Below are positions 1 through 7,148 of a DNA stretch of 21,859 nucleotides, one piece after another. Below the pieces are notes generated by a model. It worked only from the letters and a program-made list of their open reading frames with translations, ran no database searches and was not told the DNA's origin. The number at the start of each line of letters is the position of its first letter. The stretch's first letter is position 1. The stretch spans positions 1 through 21,859 of the forward strand of contig CALCJD010000120.1 of NCBI GenBank assembly GCA_937960895.1, read 5' to 3'. The translations under genes and the position numbers were made by a program. The stretch comes from an uncultured Spartobacteria bacterium. Lineage in GTDB: Bacteria; Verrucomicrobiota; Verrucomicrobiia; Chthoniobacterales; Terrimicrobiaceae.

Positions 1-62
1 CGGGAACCTGTCTGCTGGCCGCGGGCGGGCTGATGGTTCTGGCCCTGCGGCGCCGCCGCTAA
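1..62 (+). CDS. C-terminal end of a PEP-CTERM-type surface protein (partial)
   Basis: Only the last 19 codons lie in the window (frame starting at base 3, TAA at 60-62). They encode GTCLLAAGGLMVLALRRRR: a short hydrophobic helix closed by four arginines, which is the back half of a PEP-CTERM sorting signal. In that family the signal is processed by an exosortase/archaeosortase-type enzyme at the inner membrane. The Pro-Glu-Pro motif would lie upstream of the window, so the assignment rests on the helix plus arginine tail. The same tail style ends the protein at 14880-17180. The function of the missing N-terminal part cannot be inferred. Confidence 0.7.
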   Translation, partial: GTCLLAAGGLMVLALRRRR

Positions 63-66
63 AGAA

Positions 67-88
67 GGGACAACCTTCGGCTTGTCCC
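67..88 (-). terminator. Likely intrinsic terminator of the AraC-type gene
   Basis: The arms GGGACAA (67-73) and TTGTCCC (82-88) form a perfect 7-bp stem around a small loop. Read on the minus strand, the stem is followed by TTCTTT (66-61), as expected of a Rho-independent terminator for the minus-strand gene ending at 134. A second GC-rich hairpin (arms 94-100 and 113-119) lies between the stop codon and this stem. On the plus strand there is no T-run after the stem, so it is less convincing for the PEP-CTERM gene ending at 62. Confidence 0.5.
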
Positions 89-133
89 AAAGTGAGGGTC
101 CGGCCGGGGGCCGACCCTCCGGTGGGTTGGAGT

Positions 134-1144
134 TCAGCGTGGTTCTTTTTTGGACGACAAATGAAGTCCGCTTCCTTGCGTCGGTACGTTTTCGCCTTTC
201 GCTTTCCGCCTTCCGCGTTCCCAGAAGGCCTTTTCCGTCTTTTGGGTGGGATCGATCTGCCGGTGGTGCTGCCGGTATTCCTTGGGGCGGAATCCGGTGT
301 GCTCCTTGAACCATTTCATGAAATGGGAGTCGGAGCGGAAGCCGAGGTTGTAGGCGACCTCCTTGACCGGCATGCGGGTGGTTTCCAGACAGGTGCGGGC
401 AAAGTTCAACCTCCGTCGATCCCACATCTTCCGCACGGTCAGTCCATATTCCGCCACGAAGAGACGGTTGAGGTGGGCTTCGCCGAGCCCGCTGACCCTG
501 CGGAGGGTTTCATAAGGCAGCGGACTGTCCAGCGGCGCGGTGTTCAGGCAGCGCATGGCCTGCAACAGGCGGTCGTCGTCGGCCGCCAGTCGGGACAGGC
601 CCGTTCCGTGGGCCTTCTGGGCCTTGAACCACAGGCTCAACCATTGGAGGAACATGGTGTGGAAGGCCAGGAAATGCTCATAGTCGGAAAACCGGCTGGC
701 ATAGTGCGTCTCCGCGTTGGGAAGGTGCCGGCGGACGAGGCGCTCGAGCTGCACGGCCCGGCGCTCGAGGGCGGGCATCTCCGAACCGTCGAGAACCATT
801 CCGGCCGGACCGGACAGGATGTTTTCGCCGGACGGCCATTGGCAGAGAAACCGCAACGAAAGGATGCGGGCATCGTGGGAAAAACGCTGGTGAATTCTTT
901 CCGTCGGAACAAAGAGCCACTGTCCCGGACCGGCCTTTAATTTTTCCCCCGACGCCGATTCCACCACGACCCCGCCCCGGCGGAGAAACCATGCGGAATA
1001 TCCCTCATGCTGTTTGTCCACGGGGCGATCGCGATGCCGGGCGGGCACTTCGTGGTCGTAAATCCAGTGCAGTTGGGTGTGAATGTACGCCCATTCGCGA
1101 AGGGGCAGCCGCGGCTCAACGGTCGGGGAAGGCGCAAAAGGCAT
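134..1144 (-). CDS. AraC/XylS-family transcriptional regulator
   Basis: A 336-residue protein. The C-terminal third has the paired helix-turn-helix DNA-binding domain of the AraC family, with the typical run LNRLFVAEYGLTVRKMW, the recognition-helix segment VKEVAYNLGFRSDSHFMKWF and the closing GFRPKEYR. The N-terminal part includes GPGQWLFVP, typical of the cupin-like sensory domain that binds a sugar or similar ligand in this family. A basic, low-complexity tail of about 30 residues follows the DNA-binding domain. The gene is divergent from the PEP-CTERM gene at 1276 and lies close to GH125, so a role in regulating this carbohydrate locus is likely but inferred. ATG at 1144 is chosen because a good promoter lies directly upstream and the next in-frame ATG is far inside the gene. 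Confidence 0.9.
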   Translation of the reverse strand: MPFAPSPTVEPRLPLREWAYIHTQLHWIYDHEVPARHRDRPVDKQHEGYSAWFLRRGGVVVESASGEKLKAGPGQWLFVPTERIHQRFSHDARILSLRFLCQWPSGENILSGPAGMVLDGSEMPALERRAVQLERLVRRHLPNAETHYASRFSDYEHFLAFHTMFLQWLSLWFKAQKAHGTGLSRLAADDDRLLQAMRCLNTAPLDSPLPYETLRRVSGLGEAHLNRLFVAEYGLTVRKMWDRRRLNFARTCLETTRMPVKEVAYNLGFRSDSHFMKWFKEHTGFRPKEYRQHHRQIDPTQKTEKAFWERGRRKAKGENVPTQGSGLHLSSKKEPR

Positions 1145-1179
1145 GTCAAAAATATATAGTTTTTATCACAGTTAAGCAA
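1145..1179 (-). promoter_or_regulatory. Candidate sigma-70-type promoter of the AraC-type gene, apparently leaderless
   Basis: Read on the minus strand, a -35-like TTGCTT (plus-strand 1174-1179) is followed by exactly 17 bases and a -10-like TATATT (plus-strand 1151-1156). Only six bases separate the -10 from the ATG at 1144, so transcription would start at or next to the start codon. The segment is strongly AT-rich within a GC-rich window. The call rests on sequence match only. Confidence 0.45.
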
Positions 1180-1275
1180 TCGTCGACCCTTGCGATTTGC
1201 GGGAGGGCACGGAAGTTTTCGGCAGCGGCGCAGCAGGTTTTTTGTCTGCGGCCGGCACGAGAAAAATCCCCTTCG

Positions 1276-2106
1276 ATGAAAACGCTCCGTCTTTTGCTGT
1301 TGGTGTCCGCCTCGCTGCTCCCCGGCGCGGTGGGACAGGCCCAGGTGTTGATGCTGGATTTCGGACCCACGACGGTGACGGGGGCATCGCAAGCGAACAG
1401 TCCGTATCACACGGTGGTTCCCTCCTTCACCGGCACGGTTTGGAACCGGATCCAAACGGCGGATGTTCTCTCCGGCTTGCTTTATGCCGACGGAACGGAG
1501 GCCGCGGGTCTCACCCTCGATCTTGGCGCGACCACGACGGAGACTTCGACGATCGTCGGTTTGGGAAACACCCCGAGTGGCAACAACGCCCTGGGAAATG
1601 TCACCAACACGGACGTCTACGCCGGGACCTCCGTCGGAAAGGACGGCATTTACACCGGCTCCGGCGGAGGGAGCCTGCGTTTTGTCGGGTTCCAGCTCGG
1701 GGGATTGGCGCCGGGCACCTACGAAATTTATCTGACATCGCGCAACACCAACACCAGCAATGCGTATTCCCAGATTGCCTATGTCGGCACTTCGGCCACC
1801 GCCGGGGATTTTGACGCGGTGACTCTTTCGTTGACGGGTTCCCTCAGCTATGCCAACGGCTCCGATGCCGTCCTGAGCTGGGAGGTGAATGAAAATTACC
1901 TCAAGTTCACCGTGACGCTGAATCCCGGAGATTACCTGAATCTTGCCGTTTCCGGCGGAGCCAGCGGGGAGCGAAGGGGATTTTTGAATTCCGTGCAGAT
2001 CGTCGCCGTCCCGGAACCGTCCGGGATCCTGTTGCTGGGACTGGCGGGAGTCTGGCTGACAGTTTTTCGCCGCAACGTGACAGGCCGGTCTTGGCAAAGT
2101 TTCTGA
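1276..2106 (+). CDS. Secreted PEP-CTERM protein, function unknown
   Basis: The 276-residue product starts with a clear signal peptide (MKTLRLLLLVSASLLPGA, likely cut near GQAQ). It continues as a Gly/Thr/Asn-rich, probably all-beta domain and ends with a PEP-CTERM signal: VPEPSGILLLGLAGVWLTVF followed by RR. ATG 1276 is preferred over the upstream ATG at 991 because only 1276 gives a signal peptide at the N-terminus. The tail runs about ten residues beyond the arginines (NVTGRSWQSF), longer than usual, so the end may have drifted. The motif LGGLAPGTYEIYLTSRNTN resembles secreted beta-sandwich proteins of Verrucomicrobia and Planctomycetes. The gene diverges from the AraC-type gene, which may control it. 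No catalytic motif is recognised. Confidence 0.85.
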   Translation: MKTLRLLLLVSASLLPGAVGQAQVLMLDFGPTTVTGASQANSPYHTVVPSFTGTVWNRIQTADVLSGLLYADGTEAAGLTLDLGATTTETSTIVGLGNTPSGNNALGNVTNTDVYAGTSVGKDGIYTGSGGGSLRFVGFQLGGLAPGTYEIYLTSRNTNTSNAYSQIAYVGTSATAGDFDAVTLSLTGSLSYANGSDAVLSWEVNENYLKFTVTLNPGDYLNLAVSGGASGERRGFLNSVQIVAVPEPSGILLLGLAGVWLTVFRRNVTGRSWQSF

Positions 2107-2179
2107 ATAGGGCTGGCGCGGCGGTGTCGGGGGCGCACAAAAATCACATCGCATCCGCATTCCCTCTGCGCTTCCTTTG

Positions 2180-3559
2180 ATGATGTCAAAAAACGCTTGC
2201 GGGCACGAAATCCGGAACGCGGACGGGCCGGCGAAGGATTTTCCGTCCTGTCGTCCGGCTTTGGAAAAGAGAAGATTTTCCAGTCCGGCGGTCGAGCGGC
2301 TGATGGAAGAGGTGGCGGCCGGAATTCGGGATCCCGAACTGGCCTGGCTGTTTGGCAATTGTTTTCCGAACACACTGGACACCACCATTGCGTTTGCGTC
2401 GGACAACCCACCCGACACCTTTGTCATTACCGGAGACATCCCGGCCATGTGGCTGAGGGATTCGACCGCCCAGGTCTGGCCGTTTCTGCCGCTGGCCCGC
2501 AGCGATGCGTCCCTGCGCACGATGCTGGAGGGCCTGGTGCGCCGACAGGCGGCCTGCGTTCGTCTGGATCCCTATGCGAACGCCTTTTATCGCGAGCCCG
2601 TGCTGGGGCGCTGGCGGGAAGATCTCACGGAAATGCGTCCCGGGGTGCACGAGCGGAAGTGGGAACTCGACAGCCTGGCGTATTTCCTGCGGCTTTCGCA
2701 CGGCTATTGGACGCAAACCGGGGGCGCGGAGCCGTTTGACGAGGGGTGGATTACGGCGGTGGAGGCCGTGCTGGATGTACTCGAGATCGAGCAGGGCGAA
2801 GGAATACGGTCCCGATATTCCTTCGCGCGTCCGGGCGGCACCACGCTGCCCCGTGAAGGACGGGGGGCAGTCAGCGCCTCCTGCGGACTTGTCCGCTGCG
2901 CGTTCCGTCCGTCCGACGACATGGTGCGCTTTCCCTTTCTGGTGCCGGCCAACGCCATGATGGCCGGCGCGCTGCACTCGGTGGTTCCGCTGCTCGAACA
3001 ACTGGGCCAGGCCGCGCTGGCCGCGCGGGCCTCCCGACTCGGCCGGGAAATCTTCGAGGCCCTGCAGGCTCTGGCCCGGGTGCGACATCCCCTCCACGGC
3101 GAAATCTGGGCGTATGAAGTGGACGGGCTGGGGGGCGTCCATTTCATGGACGATGCCAATGTGCCGTCCCTGCTGGCGTTGCCGTATCTGGGATTCTGCA
3201 CGAAGGACGATCCGCTGTATTTGCGGACCCGCGCCTTCTGTCTGAGCCGAGACAATCCGTTTTTTGTGGAAGGGGAAAAGTTCTCCGGCATCGGAAGTCC
3301 GCACACGAAGCCCGGAACGATCTGGCCCATGGCGATTGTCATGCAGGCGCTGACCTCCGACAGCGACGAAGAAATCCGCTCCTGTCTTCGTCAACTGAAG
3401 CGCTGCCATGCAGGAACGGGATTCATGCACGAATCGTTTCTGGCCGGGAATCCCGCCGATTTTACCCGGCCCTGGTTCGCCTGGGCCAACACGCTGTTTG
3501 GCGAATTGATCGTCACCTTATACCGGGAACGTCCTCACCTGTTGCAGGCCTCCCTGTGA
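2180..3559 (+). CDS. GH125 exo-alpha-mannosidase (probably alpha-1,6)
   Basis: A 459-residue protein covering the full length of glycoside hydrolase family 125 (metal-independent exo-alpha-1,6-mannosidases). Recognisable blocks in order are TGDIPAMWLRDSTAQV, HERKWELDSLAYFLRL, FRPSDDMVRFPFLVPANAMM, YEVDGLGGVHFMDDANVPSL, SPHTKPGTIWPMAIVMQALT and the C-terminal MHESF...FTRPWFAWANTLFGELI. The likely catalytic acids, by family analogy, are an Asp of the RPSDD block (residues 246/247) and the Glu of MHES (418). There is no signal peptide, so it should act in the cytoplasm on imported manno-oligosaccharides. ATG codons occur at 2180 and 2183, and a TTG at 2177 could also serve; 2180 is a choice, not a proof. 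It lies 73 bases after the PEP-CTERM gene and 137 bases before the GH5 pair. Confidence 0.95.
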   Translation: MMSKNACGHEIRNADGPAKDFPSCRPALEKRRFSSPAVERLMEEVAAGIRDPELAWLFGNCFPNTLDTTIAFASDNPPDTFVITGDIPAMWLRDSTAQVWPFLPLARSDASLRTMLEGLVRRQAACVRLDPYANAFYREPVLGRWREDLTEMRPGVHERKWELDSLAYFLRLSHGYWTQTGGAEPFDEGWITAVEAVLDVLEIEQGEGIRSRYSFARPGGTTLPREGRGAVSASCGLVRCAFRPSDDMVRFPFLVPANAMMAGALHSVVPLLEQLGQAALAARASRLGREIFEALQALARVRHPLHGEIWAYEVDGLGGVHFMDDANVPSLLALPYLGFCTKDDPLYLRTRAFCLSRDNPFFVEGEKFSGIGSPHTKPGTIWPMAIVMQALTSDSDEEIRSCLRQLKRCHAGTGFMHESFLAGNPADFTRPWFAWANTLFGELIVTLYRERPHLLQASL

Positions 3560-3696
3560 AGAAATAAAGCGTTAGCATATCGATTTTTGGCCGATTTTTT
3601 CGGGGAAATCTCCTACAAAAGTATAGTATTGACATAGCGAATGACTCGGGCGAGTTTAAGCCGCCTACGGTCCCAACTCCTCCGGATTTTCCCTTC
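3560..3696 (+). promoter_or_regulatory. AT-rich regulatory gap before the GH5 pair
   Basis: This 137-base gap is far more AT-rich than its surroundings. It holds two close copies of CGATTTTT (3581-3588 and 3592-3599), a -10-like TATAGT at 3622-3627 with only a weak -35 match near 3599, and a perfect TTGACA at 3629-3634 that lacks a convincing -10 at 16-18 bases. A promoter for the GH5 genes somewhere here is likely. The exact elements are uncertain. Confidence 0.35.
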
Positions 3697-5934
3697 ATGA
3701 AACGTTTTGCCCCGCTTCTTTTCGCCGCTCTGGTTTTCAGCACTCCGCTTTATCCCCAGGACGCAGCACCCGCCGCCTCATCGAACACACCGTCGCTCCT
3801 GAAAAACGGCAACATGGAGGAGGACGCGGATGGAAACGGGTGGCCGGATCACTGGCCGCGGGTGAATTCGGCGTCCTTTGAGGAGGAGGACGGCAACCAT
3901 TTCATTCGTTTGACGAGCCCCGGGCCGAACGAGACAACCCTGCTTTATTACAAGATTCCCCTTCCGGAGGGCGCCCAGGCCCTGGAGTTGTCGTGGCGCC
4001 AGCGCGTCTCGGATTTGCGTCCGGGTCCCAAGCCCTGGTTTGACGCGCGCATCATGATGGAGTTCCGGGATGCCTCGGACAAGATTGTGAAAGGCGCGCC
4101 CGGGGCGCCCTACGTGCGCAAGTCCACGGACGGTTGGCAGGAAAAGACCATCCAGTTTTTGGTGCCGGAGGGGGCGACGGACTTTGTGATGATGCCGACG
4201 CTCTTTCAGGTGGAGTCGGGAATTTTTGACCTCGATGATTTTTCGTTGAAGGTCATTGACGCGACGGAACTTCGTGAGAAGGCCGCTGCGGCCGAGGCGG
4301 AAAGGGCGCGCAAACTGGCGGAGATGGCCGCCAAACGCCAAGAGGCGGCGGCCCGGACCCTTGAGAAGGAAAATTCGCTGGTTCCGAACGGGGATTTCGA
4401 GACGGACTCCAAGGGGGCGGGATTCCCCGATGGATGGGGACGCGCCAAACCCGGCATTTCGTGGGAGGAAGAGGAGGGCAATCATTATCTCCGTCTGTCC
4501 TCCACAGCCCCGGGCGAAATGGTCATGGTGTATCGCACGTTCGACCTGCCGGAGGGGACGCAGGCGGTGGAATTGTCCTGGCGTCAGCGGATCACCGGCC
4601 TGAAGAAGGGGACCAATTCCTGGTATGACGCCCGCATCATGATCGATGCGCTGGACGCCGCCGGAAAGAAGACGCCCAAGCAGCCCGGAGCGGCCGTGGC
4701 CGGCGGGGATACCAAAGGACAGTGGGTGGAAAAGAAAAAGAGCGTCCTCGTGCCGGACGGCGCAGTGACCCTTGCGCTCATGCCGGCGCTCTTTCGGGTG
4801 GAGGCCGGAACCTTTGAATTGGATGACATCCGCGTCCGCCCGACCGATCCGGCGCCATTGATTGCGGCGGCGCAAAAGGCGGCCGAGGAGGCGAAGAAGG
4901 CCCTGGTGCCGCCGGAGGAGCCGAAGAAGGAAAAATGGCCCAAAGAGCTGAAGGTTTCCGGAAATCGTCTGGTCGACCCGCAGGGCAACGAAGTCTGGCT
5001 GCAGGGGGTGAACATTCCCAGCCTGGAGTGGAACCCCCGCGGCGAGCAGGTGGAGCGGGCCACCATCGAGGCCATCGAGAACTGGAAGGCCAACGTGATC
5101 CGGCTGCCCGTCAAGGATGTCTATTGGTTTGGTCAGAAGGATTCCAATGACGGCGGGGAAGCCTATCGGAACCTTGTCGACCGCATCATCATGCTGGCGG
5201 CCAACCGCGGGGCGTATGTGGTGCTCGACCTGCATCAATATCGGGCGCCGAAGGCCGAATACCTCGAGTTCTGGAAGGATGCCGCCACGCGCTACAAGAA
5301 CCATCCGGCCGTGCTTTTCGACCTGATGAACGAGCCGCATGGCACGACGTGGGAGGTCTGGCGGGACGGGGGATTTGTCGGCAAACGGATCGAGGCGGAT
5401 CAGGCAGCCTTCCTCAGTGCGGAGGAGAAGAAAAAGCTCGAGGGTTATGAGTCGCCGGGCATGCAGGCCATGCTGGATGCGGTGCGCTCGACCGGCGCGA
5501 AAAACATCGTGGTGGTCGGCGGGCTTGATTACGCCTACCAGCTCGATGGCATTGTGAACGGCTACGGCCTCAAGGACGACACCGGCAACGGCATCATGTA
5601 TTCCTGCCACATCTATCCCTGGAAGCGTGGCTGGCAGAAGTACCTGCTCGATGCGGCGGAGAAATATCCGATCCTGCTCGGCGAGGTGGGAGCCGATGCC
5701 AAAAAGATGGAATTCATTCCGGCGGAACACCAGGAGGACTGGGAAACCTGGGTGCCCGATATTCTCGGGCTCATCCAGAAGTATCGCCTGAACTGGACCG
5801 GCTGGTGTTTTCACCCGAGTGCCAGTCCGCGCATGCTGCTGGACAAGGATTTCACGCCCACCCCGTTCTGGGGGCAGCCGGCCAAGGACGCCCTGGCGGG
5901 GAAGAAATTCGAATTCAGCGGCAAGCTGCGCTGA
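3697..5934 (+). CDS. Secreted multidomain GH5 glycosidase with two carbohydrate-binding-like modules
   Basis: A 745-residue protein. The signal peptide is MKRFAPLLFAALVFSTPLYP. Two homologous beta-sandwich modules follow, at about residues 34-187 and 228-382; each begins NGxxE, contains LSWRQR and ends with LDD, like CBM4/9/22-type carbohydrate-binding domains. Ala/Glu/Lys-rich, probably helical linkers follow each module (about 187-227 and 384-412). The catalytic domain runs from about 412 to 745 and shows the clan GH-A landmarks: RLPV, DLHQY, acid/base Glu546 in MNEPHG, HIYPW, nucleophile Glu663 in LGEVGA and the late GWCFH. Family GH5 includes endo-beta-mannanases and endoglucanases; beta-mannanase fits the neighbours, but the substrate cannot be read from sequence. 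It is followed by a paralog four bases downstream. Confidence 0.9.
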   Translation: MKRFAPLLFAALVFSTPLYPQDAAPAASSNTPSLLKNGNMEEDADGNGWPDHWPRVNSASFEEEDGNHFIRLTSPGPNETTLLYYKIPLPEGAQALELSWRQRVSDLRPGPKPWFDARIMMEFRDASDKIVKGAPGAPYVRKSTDGWQEKTIQFLVPEGATDFVMMPTLFQVESGIFDLDDFSLKVIDATELREKAAAAEAERARKLAEMAAKRQEAAARTLEKENSLVPNGDFETDSKGAGFPDGWGRAKPGISWEEEEGNHYLRLSSTAPGEMVMVYRTFDLPEGTQAVELSWRQRITGLKKGTNSWYDARIMIDALDAAGKKTPKQPGAAVAGGDTKGQWVEKKKSVLVPDGAVTLALMPALFRVEAGTFELDDIRVRPTDPAPLIAAAQKAAEEAKKALVPPEEPKKEKWPKELKVSGNRLVDPQGNEVWLQGVNIPSLEWNPRGEQVERATIEAIENWKANVIRLPVKDVYWFGQKDSNDGGEAYRNLVDRIIMLAANRGAYVVLDLHQYRAPKAEYLEFWKDAATRYKNHPAVLFDLMNEPHGTTWEVWRDGGFVGKRIEADQAAFLSAEEKKKLEGYESPGMQAMLDAVRSTGAKNIVVVGGLDYAYQLDGIVNGYGLKDDTGNGIMYSCHIYPWKRGWQKYLLDAAEKYPILLGEVGADAKKMEFIPAEHQEDWETWVPDILGLIQKYRLNWTGWCFHPSASPRMLLDKDFTPTPFWGQPAKDALAGKKFEFSGKLR
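3799..4260 (+). repeat. First copy of an internal binding-module repeat in the GH5 gene
   Basis: Codes for roughly residues 35-188. It aligns by eye with the segment at 4381-4840 throughout: the NG(N/D)(M/F)E start, LPEG(A/T)QA(L/V)ELSWRQR in the middle, WxDARIM, and (L/D)LDD near the end. It is a tandem duplication of one carbohydrate-binding-like domain, diverged at DNA level but clearly related at protein level. Confidence 0.8.
4381..4840 (+). repeat. Second copy of the internal binding-module repeat in the GH5 gene
   Basis: Codes for roughly residues 229-382 and matches the first module at 3799-4260 over its full length. Shared anchors are the DGWG/DHWP region after a short Asp-rich start, EEE(D/G)GNH(F/Y)xRL, LSWRQR and the closing ELDD/DLDD. 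A helical Ala/Glu/Lys-rich spacer separates the two copies. Confidence 0.8.
4929..5010 (+). repeat. 82-bp near-identical segment shared with 6106-6187 (copy 1)
   Basis: By direct comparison the two segments differ at only three of 82 positions. They encode the same residues, KWPKELKVSGNRLVDPQGNE and the next VWLQGV, at the N-terminal edge of the two GH5 catalytic domains. The paralogs differ much more immediately after this segment. Confidence 0.85.
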
Positions 5935-5938
5935 GACG

Positions 5939-7114
5939 GTGACCGGGTTCGACGGGGTTCATTCGGGCCGGGGAGGTCGTGCGGCGGGGAAGGGGATCGG
6001 TTTTCTTCCGGTGATGCTTCTCCTGGCGGCGGCGCTTTCCTCCCTGCCCGCGGACGACAAACCGCGCAATTATCCCAAGGATCCGCCGCCCGAGGCTCCC
6101 CGTCCGGAAAAATGGCCCAAAGAGCTGAAGGTCTCCGGAAATCGTCTGGTGGATCCGCAGGGCAACGAAGTCTGGCTGCAGGGGGTGGCGATTCCCGGAC
6201 TCGAGATCATCCCGGAGGGACACGGGGCGGTCCAATCCACCAAGGTGGCCATCGAGGACTGGAAGGCCAATGTGGTGCGGCTCGCCGTGCGGGACGACTT
6301 CTGGTTTGGTCAGGGCAAGGGCCAGACCGACGGCGGCGCCGCCTATCGGGCGATCGTCGACTCGGCGGTCAATGCGGCCGCCAATCGTGGCGCCTATCTG
6401 GTGATCGACAATCACCGGTTCCGCGCCGTGAAGCCGGAACAGCTCGGGTTCTGGAAGGAAGTCGCCGCGAAATATGCGAATCATCCGGCGGTGCTCTTCG
6501 ACATCATCAACGAGCCGCACGGCATTTCCTGGGAGGTCTGGCGCAACGGCGGCTTTGTGGAGGAGAAATCCAAGGGCGTGGACGAATCCGCCTTCCTCAG
6601 CGACGCGGAGAAAAAGGCGAATCAGGGGTACGAATCCCCCGGCATGCAAAAGCTCGTCGAAGTGATTCGCGAAACCGGCGCAAAGAACGTCATCATCGCG
6701 GGCGGACTCGACTGGGCCTACGATCTCTCCGGGATTCTGGAAGGCTACGCGCTGGAGGATCCCTCCGGCAACGGCATCATGTATTCCACCCATGTCTATC
6801 CATGGAAAAAGGGCTGGCAGAAAGCCTTCCTCAATGCGGCGGAAAAATACCCCATCTTCATGGGCGAGGTGGGGGCGGATGTGAAGAAAATGGATTTTCT
6901 CCCGCCGGAGGTGCAGGAGGACCCCGCAACCTGGGTGCCGGACATTCTCGCCGTCATTCAAAAACACCGGCTGAACTGGACCGGATGGTCCTTCCACACC
7001 TGGGCGACTCCCGTGATGCTGTCCGACTGGAACTACACCCCCACACCGTTCTGGGGCCAGCCCGCCAAGGAGGCGCTGGCCGGAAAAACCTTCGAAGGCA
7101 AAAAATTGCGCTGA
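5939..7114 (+). CDS. Secreted GH5 glycosidase, paralog of the upstream GH5
   Basis: A 391-residue protein if translation starts at GTG 5939, four bases after the upstream stop. That start gives an Arg/Lys-rich n-region followed by a signal-peptide core (FLPVMLLLAAALSSLPA). GTG 6011 or ATG 6014 would leave almost no n-region, and the open frame from ATG 5819 would overlap the upstream gene without adding a domain. After a short Pro-rich linker there is a single GH5 catalytic domain homologous to the neighbour's, with acid/base Glu192 in INEPHG, nucleophile Glu310 in MGEVGA, HVYPW and GWSFH. It lacks the two binding modules. The active-site neighbourhood differs from the paralog (IDNHRF versus LDLHQY; RLAVRD versus RLPVKD), suggesting a different substrate or linkage. 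Both copies end with TPTPFWGQPAK. Confidence 0.9.
   Translation: MTGFDGVHSGRGGRAAGKGIGFLPVMLLLAAALSSLPADDKPRNYPKDPPPEAPRPEKWPKELKVSGNRLVDPQGNEVWLQGVAIPGLEIIPEGHGAVQSTKVAIEDWKANVVRLAVRDDFWFGQGKGQTDGGAAYRAIVDSAVNAAANRGAYLVIDNHRFRAVKPEQLGFWKEVAAKYANHPAVLFDIINEPHGISWEVWRNGGFVEEKSKGVDESAFLSDAEKKANQGYESPGMQKLVEVIRETGAKNVIIAGGLDWAYDLSGILEGYALEDPSGNGIMYSTHVYPWKKGWQKAFLNAAEKYPIFMGEVGADVKKMDFLPPEVQEDPATWVPDILAVIQKHRLNWTGWSFHTWATPVMLSDWNYTPTPFWGQPAKEALAGKTFEGKKLR
6106..6187 (+). repeat. 82-bp near-identical segment shared with 4929-5010 (copy 2)
   Basis: Second copy of the segment at the start of the GH5 catalytic domain; three mismatches against copy 1, all silent. It marks the part of the paralog pair with the highest DNA identity. 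Confidence 0.85.
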
Positions 7115-7148
7115 AACCTTCTTTCGCCTAGCCTCCGTGGTCAGGAAC

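Noticed and set aside
937..2520. 527-codon minus-strand open frame spanning the AraC start, the PEP-CTERM gene and GH125
   Set aside because: It crosses three well-supported genes and an AT-rich promoter region and has no recognisable protein motif.
3629..3634. Perfect TTGACA as a -35 element for the GH5 operon
   Set aside because: No acceptable -10 lies 16-18 bases downstream (GAGTTT or neighbours), so it was not called as a promoter by itself.
3700..3707. AAACGTTT palindrome over the first codons of the GH5 gene as a LacI-type operator
   Set aside because: It is only 8 bp, lies inside the coding sequence for the common signal-peptide start MKRF, has no second copy at other starts and does not extend beyond the core.
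3778..5814. 678-codon minus-strand open frame opposite the first GH5
   Set aside because: It is a shadow of the coding pattern; its translation is rich in His/Arg/Leu/Pro without recognisable motifs, and the plus strand is a clear GH5 enzyme.
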